A stretch of DNA of 64,000 nt from Polyangiaceae bacterium (GTDB taxonomy: Bacteria; Myxococcota_A; Polyangia; Polyangiales; Polyangiaceae), in NCBI GenBank assembly GCA_041389725.1, contig JAWKRG010000011.1, forward strand, positions 249,001-313,000, written 5' to 3'. Under the pieces are notes generated by a model that saw only the letters and a program-made list of their open reading frames with translations, made no database searches and was not told the origin of the DNA. The position numbers were made by a program, and so were the translations under genes. Shown here piece after piece: positions 42,399-50,822 of the stretch; the first letter of the stretch is position 1; every line of letters starts with the position of its first letter.

Positions 42399-45300
42399 AT
42401 GTCGAGACCCGCTCTCAGACCCTGCCTCGCCAACGTCGCGCTGCTGGTGACCTTGGTCGGCTGCGGGGGCGCACGCCACGTCGTCGCGGGAGCGGATGGC
42501 GCAAAGGACGGGCGGACCAAGTCCAAGTGGGTGACCGAAGTCGTATCGCCGGCCCGAGTATTCGTTCTCCCGGAACTCGCAGCGGCGAGCTACTCGGAGA
42601 GGCAGCCAGACAACTCGACCCGACTCATCGTGGCGGGCATGCGCGTCGTGGATCACTTTGACGGTATCTTGGAACGCGCCGAAGAGCTGTTCCCTGGTAG
42701 TCGCGCGGTACAGGCCATGGAGTTGCCTGGGCGGCTTGGGGGTGGGTTTCTCTTCTATTCCAATACCTCGGGCTCCAGCTTGGTGTGGAAGGCCAAGACC
42801 TGGACCGGCAAGCTCGAGCCCTTTGCCAACGTCGACATGGACGTGGAGAGCATCGTTCCGGGGTTCGATCGCCTCTACCTGATGGATCGCCGCTCGGTGG
42901 ACGTGGTGGCGCTCGACCCCGAGAGCGGGAAGGCTACGGGGCTCGGTTCATTGCCTTCTGCGGCTTCCTACGGAAGCATCGTGATGCTGGACGAGTGGGT
43001 GGCGGCCGTCGAAGTTCCCTTTCAGGGGATCATGGCCACTTTTGACGCGGGGGCGAGCTGGCGGGCGCTACCCATCTTTCCCACCTACGGCGTGAGTCTG
43101 GAAGAGGGGCGACTGGCGCTCAACACGGGGCGCGGCAAGTTGGAACTCGCTGCAGATGGAACCGTCACTCCCTTTCAGGTGGCGAAGCCGGCCATCGAAC
43201 CCTCCGCGGTACTGAGTGGCTCCATGGCGAGCAGCGCGTCCGCCGCGTCCACGCCGGAGCCGCCTCCCATCCATCCGTCGCCGCTCGGGCGACGGCCGCT
43301 TCATACGGCGGTGCTGCGTGGGATCCCCGACGGACCGGGCACGGCGCTCGTGCTCCACGAGGGCGCCCTGGGGCGGGTGCGTCTGACTGACGGTGCAGTA
43401 CTCGACGTCAAGGAGCGCGCCCTGTCGGAAGTGGCGAGCTGTCAGGGAGTGACTCTGGGTAAAGGCGTCGGCTTCGTCTGCGGTCAGGCGCGGGGCAGTA
43501 CGACGGTCTACGCAGCGGACAAAGACCTCGCCTTGCGACCGATCGCCAGCTTCACGCAGCCGCGCTTCGTCTCGTCGAACGAGCAAGGCGCCCTCGTGGT
43601 ACGCGGGCCCTGCGACGCGGATGGCGACCCGGCCGAGGGCGGCTACTGCATCATCGACCGCGCGCTGCGCCAACGCGAGATCAGTGTCAAAGGCGACGTT
43701 GGGGTGGAGCGCGTGGTGCCGCTCAGCGACGGGCGGGTCGCCGTCATCGTGCCGCCCCGTCTTGGGGCCGCGGGGATTCTCACGCTGGTGGATGCCAAGG
43801 GGAAGGCCGTGAGCGTGAAGTTGAAGTTGCCCAAGGCCGAGCCTTCTGCCCTCGCGCTGATCAAGAAAGGCCTCTGGCTCGATGGCTTTTCGGAATGGCG
43901 CAGCCCGAAGAAGAAGGGCAAGCCGAGCCGCTCCGCTCTGGCCGGGTGGGTCGTGGCGGCGGGGCCCTACGTGGGTGTGCGCATCGATCTCGACGGCAAG
44001 CTGCACGTGGGCAAGATCGAGAACGACATTGGCCAGTCCGTGCTGTCGGGGCCGCTGGCGCTCGTGAAGGGCCGCGGTGGGAGAGGAGCGGAGACCACCG
44101 ACGGCGGCTTCAACTGGCGAGAAATCGAGCTGCCGAGTGTGGCGACCAGCGCGCAGGTCAAGGGCGCGGGGTTCGACTCTCGCGAACAAGGCTGCTCACG
44201 CGTGGGCTGCGCCCTGGGCGCGTGGGTACGTGTCGGCTATCGAGGGCAAACCGACGATGAACAGGTCGAGCTGGCCGAAGCGCCACCCCCGACCACCCTG
44301 CCCTCATCGCGTGGAGGTCGCTGGCAACTGGAGTGCGTGTTCAACGGCAAGGTCGCTGGTCCCGTGTCCGGCAAACCTGCACCCAAGAAGCGCATCGTTC
44401 GGCGCGATTGGCGCAATCCCACCACGCTCAGCGCCGAAGCACTGGAGTCCACCGACTGGGTCGAGTTCTTTGGAGTCGCGCCGCCGAAGCTCGGGCGGGA
44501 CGACCTCGGGTTCGAGCATGGCCTGGAGTACAGCTCCGCTCCGCTGCGCGCGTATGCCTGGGGAGCGCGCGGCGCGAGCTGGGACCGAGTCGGGACCTGG
44601 GTGTTTCGTGGGTTCGACGCGATGAGCGTGCAAGACGCAGTCTGGTCCACGGCGCCCGCGCGGCCGCCGTTCATGGACGCGTTGGCTGCGGCTCAGGCCT
44701 TGGGCATGGACCCGAATCAGCCTGTGTCTTGGCAGTCCGTACTGGAGAGTTCGGGGCGGGCCGCGGGCGTGTTGGTCAACGCCCGTGGAACCATGGATCT
44801 GTACTTGCTGGAAGAGGGGCGTGCAGCGCTGACGGTGCCGGACGTAGCGCGCGCGGGGCTCTATCAGCTGAGCAGCGTGGTCAAGGCGGGTAGCAACTGG
44901 TACGTGGCTGGGGCACAAGGCAGCAATGCCTTCAGCTTCTTTCGAGTAGTGGGCAACAAGTTGGTCATGGTGCGCTCTTACCCGCTGCGTCACGGACCCC
45001 GATCTCAAGGACGTGTGCTCACGGAGTTGGTCAGGACCGCGCGTGGGGACGCGCTGGGACTTCTCGTGCGCGCACTGCGCACTCACGGCGCGTCCACGCG
45101 CTGGTACGTGTATCCCGTCGACGGAGAGAGCGGTGACGTTGGCACGCCGCTGGAACTTTCCCCGGAACTCCTCGGGCGCGCGCCGAAGCCGTGCTCCGAC
45201 GGGGAACAAGGCTACGAGATCGTCACCGAGCCGCCCGTCGATCCTTATTTGGATTTCAATGGCTCAGCCAGCGCCGTACGCGCGCGGCGTGTGCAGGCGC

Positions 45301-45485
45301 GTATGCTCGTTAGCGTGCGCGGTCTGTGTGTCGACCAGCTTGGCGCGCAGGCGGACGTGGCCGTCCCCGCCAAGATGAATGCGGGAGACGTGGCGGCGGT
45401 TGCGGCGGGCCGCGCCACGGTGGCCATGACCCTGATCGATCGGGAGCGCACCGGACGACGTTGGGGCTTCCAGTGTCGTCCCTGA
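42399..45485 (+). CDS. very large lipoprotein, beta-propeller-like, unknown function
   Basis: 1028 residues. Lipoprotein signal ending LLVTLVGC. Most of the protein is beta-rich, with recurring strand-turn segments such as GFDRLYLMDRRSVDVVALDP, GIMATFDAGASWRALP and GAETTDGGFNWREIELP. The DGG-W and DAGASW turns recall Asp-box (BNR/sortilin-type) propeller blades. A Pro/Ser linker lies near 280-300. No enzyme motif is recognised. It probably faces outward from the outer membrane. TACCCT at six bases supports the ATG. Divergent from asd. Confidence 0.75.
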   Translation: MSRPALRPCLANVALLVTLVGCGGARHVVAGADGAKDGRTKSKWVTEVVSPARVFVLPELAAASYSERQPDNSTRLIVAGMRVVDHFDGILERAEELFPGSRAVQAMELPGRLGGGFLFYSNTSGSSLVWKAKTWTGKLEPFANVDMDVESIVPGFDRLYLMDRRSVDVVALDPESGKATGLGSLPSAASYGSIVMLDEWVAAVEVPFQGIMATFDAGASWRALPIFPTYGVSLEEGRLALNTGRGKLELAADGTVTPFQVAKPAIEPSAVLSGSMASSASAASTPEPPPIHPSPLGRRPLHTAVLRGIPDGPGTALVLHEGALGRVRLTDGAVLDVKERALSEVASCQGVTLGKGVGFVCGQARGSTTVYAADKDLALRPIASFTQPRFVSSNEQGALVVRGPCDADGDPAEGGYCIIDRALRQREISVKGDVGVERVVPLSDGRVAVIVPPRLGAAGILTLVDAKGKAVSVKLKLPKAEPSALALIKKGLWLDGFSEWRSPKKKGKPSRSALAGWVVAAGPYVGVRIDLDGKLHVGKIENDIGQSVLSGPLALVKGRGGRGAETTDGGFNWREIELPSVATSAQVKGAGFDSREQGCSRVGCALGAWVRVGYRGQTDDEQVELAEAPPPTTLPSSRGGRWQLECVFNGKVAGPVSGKPAPKKRIVRRDWRNPTTLSAEALESTDWVEFFGVAPPKLGRDDLGFEHGLEYSSAPLRAYAWGARGASWDRVGTWVFRGFDAMSVQDAVWSTAPARPPFMDALAAAQALGMDPNQPVSWQSVLESSGRAAGVLVNARGTMDLYLLEEGRAALTVPDVARAGLYQLSSVVKAGSNWYVAGAQGSNAFSFFRVVGNKLVMVRSYPLRHGPRSQGRVLTELVRTARGDALGLLVRALRTHGASTRWYVYPVDGESGDVGTPLELSPELLGRAPKPCSDGEQGYEIVTEPPVDPYLDFNGSASAVRARRVQARMLVSVRGLCVDQLGAQADVAVPAKMNAGDVAAVAAGRATVAMTLIDRERTGRRWGFQCRP

Positions 45486-45568
45486 CCCGAGTCGTACGGC
45501 ATGAAACCTGCGCAGTGCGCGAACGGACGACCCTTCGCGCATCTCCAGACGCTTTGAGGCCCCTCGCA

Positions 45569-45582
45569 TTTCAAATTTGAAA
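45569..45582. promoter_or_regulatory. perfect AT-rich palindrome TTTCAAATTTGAAA
   Basis: Fourteen bases, fully symmetric, in the leader region of the esterase gene and about 95 bases upstream of the sigma-54-like site. That is a typical distance for an enhancer-binding or repressor site; the connection is inference. Confidence 0.35.
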
Positions 45583-45663
45583 GGGGGCTTGTCGAGTTGC
45601 ACCTCGGCCGGAGCGGTCCCGGACCCCGCCGCCGATTGTTTTGCGAAATCGGCTATTTGCAAT

Positions 45664-45680
45664 TTGGCACGCAGGCTGCT
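45664..45680 (+). promoter_or_regulatory. sigma-54-like promoter upstream of the permuted esterase
   Basis: TTGGCACGCAGGCTGCT matches YTGGCACGN4TTGCW at all but one defined position (C for T) with the correct GG-N10-GC spacing. Transcription would begin near 45691, leaving a leader of about 140 bases. Confidence 0.45.
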
Positions 45681-45831
45681 ACTTCGTCATTCGTCCGCGT
45701 GGAGCGAGGCTGTCCCCCCCCCGGCCCCTCTGCGCGGACACTTTTTTGTCTGTCGTCGTGGACGTCGGCCAGGCGTCTTGGGCGTCGAGCCGCTACCATG
45801 CCCGCCAGGCTCGAACTGAGCGGAGGATAGC

Positions 45832-48708
45832 GTGAGCGCTCGTATCAAATGGATTTGGTTGCCGATGAGTCTCGCGGCACTCGGCCTGGCGCCGAGCTGC
45901 GGGGACGGTGAAGAAGGCACTGCGTCACCGTCAAAGGCCGATTCGGGAACGTACCCGAAGCCAGGGCCTGGCGAGATTTGTCTGTATCCCCCGGATCCGA
46001 CCTCGGTCGTGATCCAATCGTTTCCCGACAGCCTCGTGCTCGCGCCGGATCAAACGCGCAGTGTGGACATCGTCGTAGCTCCGGACGTTTGTGTGCCCGA
46101 GAGCGTCACTTTCGAGTCCGACGACGCAGACGTCGTTGCAGCGCCCGACAGCGTACGGTTCGACTTGGACCACGCGCGTATGACCGTGGCACTCACGGGA
46201 AAGGCGGCCGGAACCGCGACCCTCACGGCGAAGTTCCCTCGTGGAGACGGAACCGACGCGGAGCGAAAGATCCCCGTCGAAGTGATGGCGCCGGAGTTGC
46301 CGACCTGCAGCGGCAGTGGATCGGGAATGCTGGATGACGGCAAGACCGTCAAAGGTTCTGGCGGCCTTGCGGAAGCGTCCATTGGCCTGCCTGTCGGAGC
46401 CACCAAGCCCAATCAGGGTAGCTATCTGTGGAGCGTTCCGGCGATGCAAGTCACCCTGGACTGTGCCGCTGATCAAGTGCCCACTGGCTTCACCGCCCTC
46501 GGCCCCGCGGTGACTTTCGCTCCGACGACCACGCGCTTGCAGCGCGAGATCCCCTTCACGCTACCAATCAACCCGGCACGCATGCCCGACGACGCGCACT
46601 TGCGTCACGTGACGGTGTCGTACTCGGGCCCCTACGCGAAGACGCCGCGCACGATCCCGATCACGAACCCGCGCATCTCCAAGGGGAGCTCCGGCTACTT
46701 CCTCTCCTTCAGTGCGCCCTGGCTCGGTACCTATCAGGCGGTGGTTCAATCCGACGGTGGGAGCGTTACCCGCAAACGACGTATCACCCATCGAGCCATC
46801 ATCGGCGTGTCGATGGGTGGCGGTGGCACGGCGACCTTCGGTACCCGTTTTCACCAACGATTCGACGTGATCGCTCCCCTGGGCGGGCCCGTGGACTGGA
46901 CCTGGCTTCTGGGCCACATCGAGCGAAACCACCTCGGCGGCTTCCTGCCCAACGACGGCACCACCCCGCCCACTACCCTGGCTCAGCGACCCGAGCCGTC
47001 GCTGCCCTACGAGCACACTCAGACCTTCAACGAGTGGTGGTACGAGTACCCGAAGACTGGCAACGGCGGCAGCTTCGACCGCGCCGAGTACGTGCAGATC
47101 TTCCGCGATCTAGCACTGATGTTCGGCAATCCCAACAGCTACAACTCCGCAAAGGGTGGCGAGAACCTGCCCGCGGGCATCGACCCGAACGACAAGTCGG
47201 TGGTGGGGGACCGCTCGACGCGAGAGTGCGCCGTGTGGATCGACCCCCTCAGTGATCACCCCGACGTCGAGAAGCAGAAGGAGCTCGCGGCCAACTGCCC
47301 GAAGGAGCGCTGCGCCCACACCGCGGTGCTCACCAACTACTACGACGACGAGTACAACCCGAACGGCACGTTTCCCGTCATCACCGTGTGTGATGGGTCC
47401 CCGCAGCAAAAGGACCTTTCGCCCTACGCCAATACTTGGAGCGAGAGCGGCAACGACAAGCCCCTCGAGCTGGCTCTCGCCGTCGACTACAACAACAACG
47501 GCAAGCGCGACGCCGACGAACCGATCATTCGCGGTGGCTCGGAGCCCTACGACGACGTCGGTGCGGATGGGCTGCCGTCGAACTTGGAGCCTGGCTACGA
47601 AGCAGGCGTGAACGAGGACCCCGCCGGGGACGACTGGCATCCCCAGTACAACCCGACGGGTCAGGAGGGGAACTATCGCCACGACGAAGGTGAGCCCTAC
47701 AAGGACTTCGGGCTCGACGGCGTCGACAAGACTGCCAGCAGCCCCTACGACTTCGGTGAAGGCAACGGCAAGTTCGACTACGCGCCGGGCTACCGCACCT
47801 TCTTGGAGCGCGACTCTCGTACCGTGATCGAGCAACTCCCGATGGGGACCCAGGAGAAACCCATGGACGATGCCGCCTTCCAGCGGGTCGATCTGTGGAC
47901 CGACGGCGGAACGCGCGACCTCTTCAACTTCGCCGTGGACGCGCAAGCCCTTGCTGGAGCTTGGTCCAGCCGAGGTCGCATCGTTCACTACTACCATGAG
48001 GTGCAGCACATCCCGGGCCAGGACCCCAACGACCCGATCGGCTTCACCGGAAGTCGCTTCAACTGGGCCGACATTCCAGGTGGAGTGCTGCTGCGCTACG
48101 GCAAGAACGATCCGCTGGACAAGGACGTGCAAGGTGGTTCGGGACAGCACGTTGGCACGCCCACCGAGATCGCGAATCGCTTGCAGTCAGCGCTCTACTA
48201 CATCGGTTCGCGCTGGCCCGACGCCCCGCACACCTTCGACGAGGCGGGTGCCATCGATCCTGCACCGGGTGCGCCGGACTGCGAGATCATCGGCGCTTGT
48301 GACTTCACGTTCACGGACACCAAAGGCCGCACCGGTCCGGTCAGTGTGACGCTGCCGCCGGGCTACGCGCACGTGGGCAATCAAGAGAAGAAGTATCCGG
48401 TCATCTACCTTTTGCACGGTTACGGACAGACCCCCGAAGATCTCAAGGCTGCCATCATCTTCCTCGCCAACTGGATGAACTACGGAGGCGACTCCAAGGC
48501 CACGCGCCTGCCCAAGGCGATCATGGTCTACGTGGATGGTCGTTGCCGCCCTGGTCAAGACGAAGCCGAGTGCATTCGCGGCACCTTCTACGTCGACAGC
48601 GTGCGCGAGAAGGGACCCAAGATCGAGTCCTGGTTCGCCGAACTCATGGGCGAGATCGACAAGAAGTACCGCGTCATGCCCGAGTCGGAAATCGACTGGG
48701 TGGAGTAG
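45832..48708 (+). CDS. lipoprotein esterase with permuted alpha/beta-hydrolase blocks
   Basis: 958 residues from GTG 45832 (GGAGG upstream). Signal ending ALGLAPSC. An Ig-like region (about 55-155) and further beta domains come first. The nucleophile elbow is RAIIGVSMGGGGTATFG with Ser327. An insertion with many Asp/Asn loops follows (DYNNNGKRDADE; DDVGADGLPS; DFGLDG), probably calcium binding. A likely acid region DGGTRDLFNFAVD and His region HEVQHIPGQD come next. Only then, at about 855-935, comes the N-terminal hydrolase block YPVIYLLHGYGQTPEDL...IMVYVDG, and the protein ends EIDKKYRVMPESEIDWVE. In ordinary esterase-D-like enzymes that block precedes the serine. Exported; substrate unknown. 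Confidence 0.8.
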   Translation: MSARIKWIWLPMSLAALGLAPSCGDGEEGTASPSKADSGTYPKPGPGEICLYPPDPTSVVIQSFPDSLVLAPDQTRSVDIVVAPDVCVPESVTFESDDADVVAAPDSVRFDLDHARMTVALTGKAAGTATLTAKFPRGDGTDAERKIPVEVMAPELPTCSGSGSGMLDDGKTVKGSGGLAEASIGLPVGATKPNQGSYLWSVPAMQVTLDCAADQVPTGFTALGPAVTFAPTTTRLQREIPFTLPINPARMPDDAHLRHVTVSYSGPYAKTPRTIPITNPRISKGSSGYFLSFSAPWLGTYQAVVQSDGGSVTRKRRITHRAIIGVSMGGGGTATFGTRFHQRFDVIAPLGGPVDWTWLLGHIERNHLGGFLPNDGTTPPTTLAQRPEPSLPYEHTQTFNEWWYEYPKTGNGGSFDRAEYVQIFRDLALMFGNPNSYNSAKGGENLPAGIDPNDKSVVGDRSTRECAVWIDPLSDHPDVEKQKELAANCPKERCAHTAVLTNYYDDEYNPNGTFPVITVCDGSPQQKDLSPYANTWSESGNDKPLELALAVDYNNNGKRDADEPIIRGGSEPYDDVGADGLPSNLEPGYEAGVNEDPAGDDWHPQYNPTGQEGNYRHDEGEPYKDFGLDGVDKTASSPYDFGEGNGKFDYAPGYRTFLERDSRTVIEQLPMGTQEKPMDDAAFQRVDLWTDGGTRDLFNFAVDAQALAGAWSSRGRIVHYYHEVQHIPGQDPNDPIGFTGSRFNWADIPGGVLLRYGKNDPLDKDVQGGSGQHVGTPTEIANRLQSALYYIGSRWPDAPHTFDEAGAIDPAPGAPDCEIIGACDFTFTDTKGRTGPVSVTLPPGYAHVGNQEKKYPVIYLLHGYGQTPEDLKAAIIFLANWMNYGGDSKATRLPKAIMVYVDGRCRPGQDEAECIRGTFYVDSVREKGPKIESWFAELMGEIDKKYRVMPESEIDWVE

Positions 48709-48746
48709 GTCGTCTTGGGAAAGGCCGGGCTCGAGCCGCGTGCGAA

Positions 48747-48773
48747 AAGCCGCGCGCTCGGGCCGCGCGGCTT
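48747..48773 (+). terminator. strong hairpin after the esterase gene
   Basis: AAGCCGCGCG, loop of seven, CGCGCGGCTT: ten perfect pairs about 40 bases after the stop codon, with AAAA before and TT after. A GGCTCGAGCC palindrome precedes it. Good candidate for transcription termination in either direction. Confidence 0.6.
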
Positions 48774-48862
48774 GGGGTGCCGCTGCCACGGCATGGGATG
48801 CCGCCTGGGGCGCTGGCGCCCCGTGCCCCCGCCGGATCACTGAGCTTTTCTCGCCGCGCGGG

Positions 48863-48879
48863 CGGGCACGGACCTTGCG
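48863..48879 (+). promoter_or_regulatory. sigma-54-like promoter upstream of the lamin-tail lipoprotein
   Basis: GGCACG-GACC-TTGC matches the core of the sigma-54 consensus exactly; only the base before GG (G for T) and the last base differ. The predicted start, near 48890, is only about eight bases before ATG 48898, which is unusually close. Confidence 0.35.
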
Positions 48880-48897
48880 AAGTGGCGCCCGTTCATC

Positions 48898-49938
48898 ATG
48901 TGGCTTCGACTCGGAAATGGATTGGCGGCGGTGGTCTTGGTCCTGGGCTGCAGCTCGGGTGCTGGGGGTGGTGGGGGCGCGAGCGCCTGTGACGGACTCA
49001 CGTCGTGCTGCGCGGGCCTGATGCAGGCCCAACAAGCGGCGTGTCAGGCGCAGCTCGATGCCATGCTTCAATCGGGAGATCCGGAGCAAGGCTGTAGCGC
49101 GGCGCTGCAGAGCTACACCAGCGCCGGGCTATGTGGCGCCGCGGGGAGCGCGGGCACCGGCGGATTCGGCGGATTCGGAAACAGCGGGGGCTTTGGAGCT
49201 TTCGGCAGTGGCGGGCAAGGCGGTCTCGCCGGGGGGGGTCAAGGTGGTGTCGGGGCTGGCGCTGGCTTTGGAGGCGCGTCGAGCGGCGGCGCGTCGAGCG
49301 GCGGCACGTCGAGCGGCGGCACGTCGAGCGGCGGCACGTCGAGCGGCGGCACGTCGAGCGGCGGCACGTCGAGCGGCGGCGCCCCGAGCGGCGGCGCCCC
49401 GAGCGGTGGCGGAACCGGTGGAGGGACCGTCGCACCACCGCGCCTGCTGTTCAGCGAGTACGTCGAGGGGAGCAGCAACAACAAGGCGATCGAGATCTAC
49501 AACGCGGGCACTTCCGCCCAGGACCTCGCCAACTGCGATCTGCGACGCTACTCGAACGGTTCCCTGACGGCCTTCTCCATCTCCGCCATCAAGTCTGGTG
49601 GCGTGCTGTCACCCGGGAAGACCTTCGTGATCTGTCACCCGGACATCGTCCCCAGCTACTTCTGCAACGAGACGACGAGTTCGATCAACCACAACGGCAA
49701 CGATGCCTACGAGCTCGTGTGTGAAGGCGCAGTCCAAGACGTGTTCGGACAGATCGGAGTCGACCCGGGCGTGGGCTGGGGCAGCGCGGGCTACGAGACC
49801 TACGACAACACGTTGACCCGCAAATGCTCGGTCAAACAAGGCAACTCCAGCGGCAGCGCGAGCTTCAACCCCTCCACTCAGTGGACCGCGCTCGGCATCG
49901 ACGACTTTGACGGTCTCGGCTCCCACTGCGGTTCCTGA
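48898..49938 (+). CDS. lipoprotein with Gly/Ser/Thr repeats and lamin-tail domain
   Basis: 346 residues. Signal ending LAAVVLVLGC. A small helical Cys module (CDGLTSCCAGLMQAQQAACQ) extends to about residue 80. The GGFGG and TSSGG spacer follows to about 180. Then comes a lamin-tail domain (RLLFSEYVEGSSNNKAIEIY, FSISAIKSGGVLSPGKTFVI, YDNTLTRKCSV), a beta-sandwich common in bacterial secreted nucleases and surface proteins. No catalytic domain accompanies it, so it is probably a binding or anchoring module on the surface. It converges with proC. Confidence 0.85.
   Translation: MWLRLGNGLAAVVLVLGCSSGAGGGGGASACDGLTSCCAGLMQAQQAACQAQLDAMLQSGDPEQGCSAALQSYTSAGLCGAAGSAGTGGFGGFGNSGGFGAFGSGGQGGLAGGGQGGVGAGAGFGGASSGGASSGGTSSGGTSSGGTSSGGTSSGGTSSGGAPSGGAPSGGGTGGGTVAPPRLLFSEYVEGSSNNKAIEIYNAGTSAQDLANCDLRRYSNGSLTAFSISAIKSGGVLSPGKTFVICHPDIVPSYFCNETTSSINHNGNDAYELVCEGAVQDVFGQIGVDPGVGWGSAGYETYDNTLTRKCSVKQGNSSGSASFNPSTQWTALGIDDFDGLGSHCGS
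49276..49410 (+). repeat. nine tandem 15-bp units encoding (A/T)SSGG and APSGG
   Basis: Units begin at 49276 and every 15 bases to 49396: two ASSGG, five identical TSSGG (ACGTCGAGCGGCGGC) and two APSGG. Near-identical at DNA level and in frame, so slippage would only lengthen or shorten the spacer. Confidence 0.9.
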
Positions 49939-49956
49939 GTGGGTACGTTTCGCTTC

Positions 49957-50799
49957 TCAGCCCGCGGCGCGCTCCAGCTTCTTTGCCATGGCCTCGCCCA
50001 GTTCCGCTGCACGCTTGGTAGCAGTGTCCACGGCGTCGATCAGTGTGCGACGCATCCCCCCCGACTCGAGGGTGTGAAGACCCGCAATCGCCGTACCACC
50101 GGGGCTGGTGACCATGTCCTTCAGGCGACCGGGATGCTCGCCCGTTTCGAGCAGTAGCTTGGCGGAGCCGTACACCGTCTGCGCTGCCAAAAGCAGCGCC
50201 GTGTCGCGATGCAGTCCGACCTTCACGCCGCCGTCGGCCAACGCCTCGATCATCAGCATGATGTAGGCGGGCCCGCTGCCCGAGAGACCCGTCACGGCGT
50301 CGATCAGCGATTCGTCCAAGACCACGGTGCGCCCTACGGAATCGAACAGCGCGCGGGCCAGCTCGACGTCTTCGTCCGTGGCATGGGCGCCGGGTGCGAT
50401 TCCAGTCGCGCCGGCCTGGACGATGGCGGCGGTGTTGGGCATGGCGCGCACGACGCGAACACCGCTGTGGAGTCGCGACTCGATGGACTGGATGGGAACG
50501 CCCGCGGCAATGCTGATCACCAGCGTATCCGGGCGTACACGCTCGCCGATCTGTTCCAGTACGCGATCCACGACCTGGGGTTTCACCGCCAACACCAGGA
50601 TGTCTGCCCAGTCCACCAGCGCCAGGTTGTCGCTGGTCACGGTGATCCCGTGCTCTTTCGCCAACTCGTCGAGGCGGTCCTTGTGCACGTCGCTGGCTCG
50701 GATCTGGTCGCCAGCAACGTCGTGCGAGTTCAAGAGGCCGCGCACCAAAGCCCCAGCCATGTTGCCAGCCCCCAAGAACCCAATCCGTCGTGTGTTCAT
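49957..50799 (-). CDS. proC: pyrroline-5-carboxylate reductase
   Basis: 280 residues. GFLGAGNMAGAL (7-18) binds NAD(P); VLAVKPQVVDRVLEQI, RAMPNTAAIVQAGATGI and the C-terminal AVTGLSGSGPAYIMLMIEAL and DMVTSPGGTAIAGLHTLE blocks are diagnostic of ProC. It makes proline from pyrroline-5-carboxylate in the cytoplasm. ATG 50799 is set by the glycine motif and GGAG eight bases upstream; the open frame extends far beyond into the HAD gene. Third gene of a dnaJ-HAD-proC run on the minus strand. Confidence 0.94.
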   Translation of the reverse strand: MNTRRIGFLGAGNMAGALVRGLLNSHDVAGDQIRASDVHKDRLDELAKEHGITVTSDNLALVDWADILVLAVKPQVVDRVLEQIGERVRPDTLVISIAAGVPIQSIESRLHSGVRVVRAMPNTAAIVQAGATGIAPGAHATDEDVELARALFDSVGRTVVLDESLIDAVTGLSGSGPAYIMLMIEALADGGVKVGLHRDTALLLAAQTVYGSAKLLLETGEHPGRLKDMVTSPGGTAIAGLHTLESGGMRRTLIDAVDTATKRAAELGEAMAKKLERAAG

Positions 50800-50822
50800 C
50801 GTCAGTCTCCGCCGCGACGCTA

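Larger units (their letters stand above)
45486..45831. other. gene-free stretch of about 350 bases with palindrome and promoter candidate
   Basis: Holds a perfect 14-bp palindrome (45569-45582), several AT-rich patches unusual for this region and a sigma-54-like element (45664-45680), followed by GGAGG five bases before the GTG at 45832. Short open frames on the plus strand at 45577-45835 have no family resemblance and are probably not genes. Confidence 0.5.

Noticed and set aside
45577..45835. Three overlapping short plus-strand frames before the esterase gene
   Set aside because: No homology-like features, overlapping one another in different frames, and lying on top of a promoter candidate.
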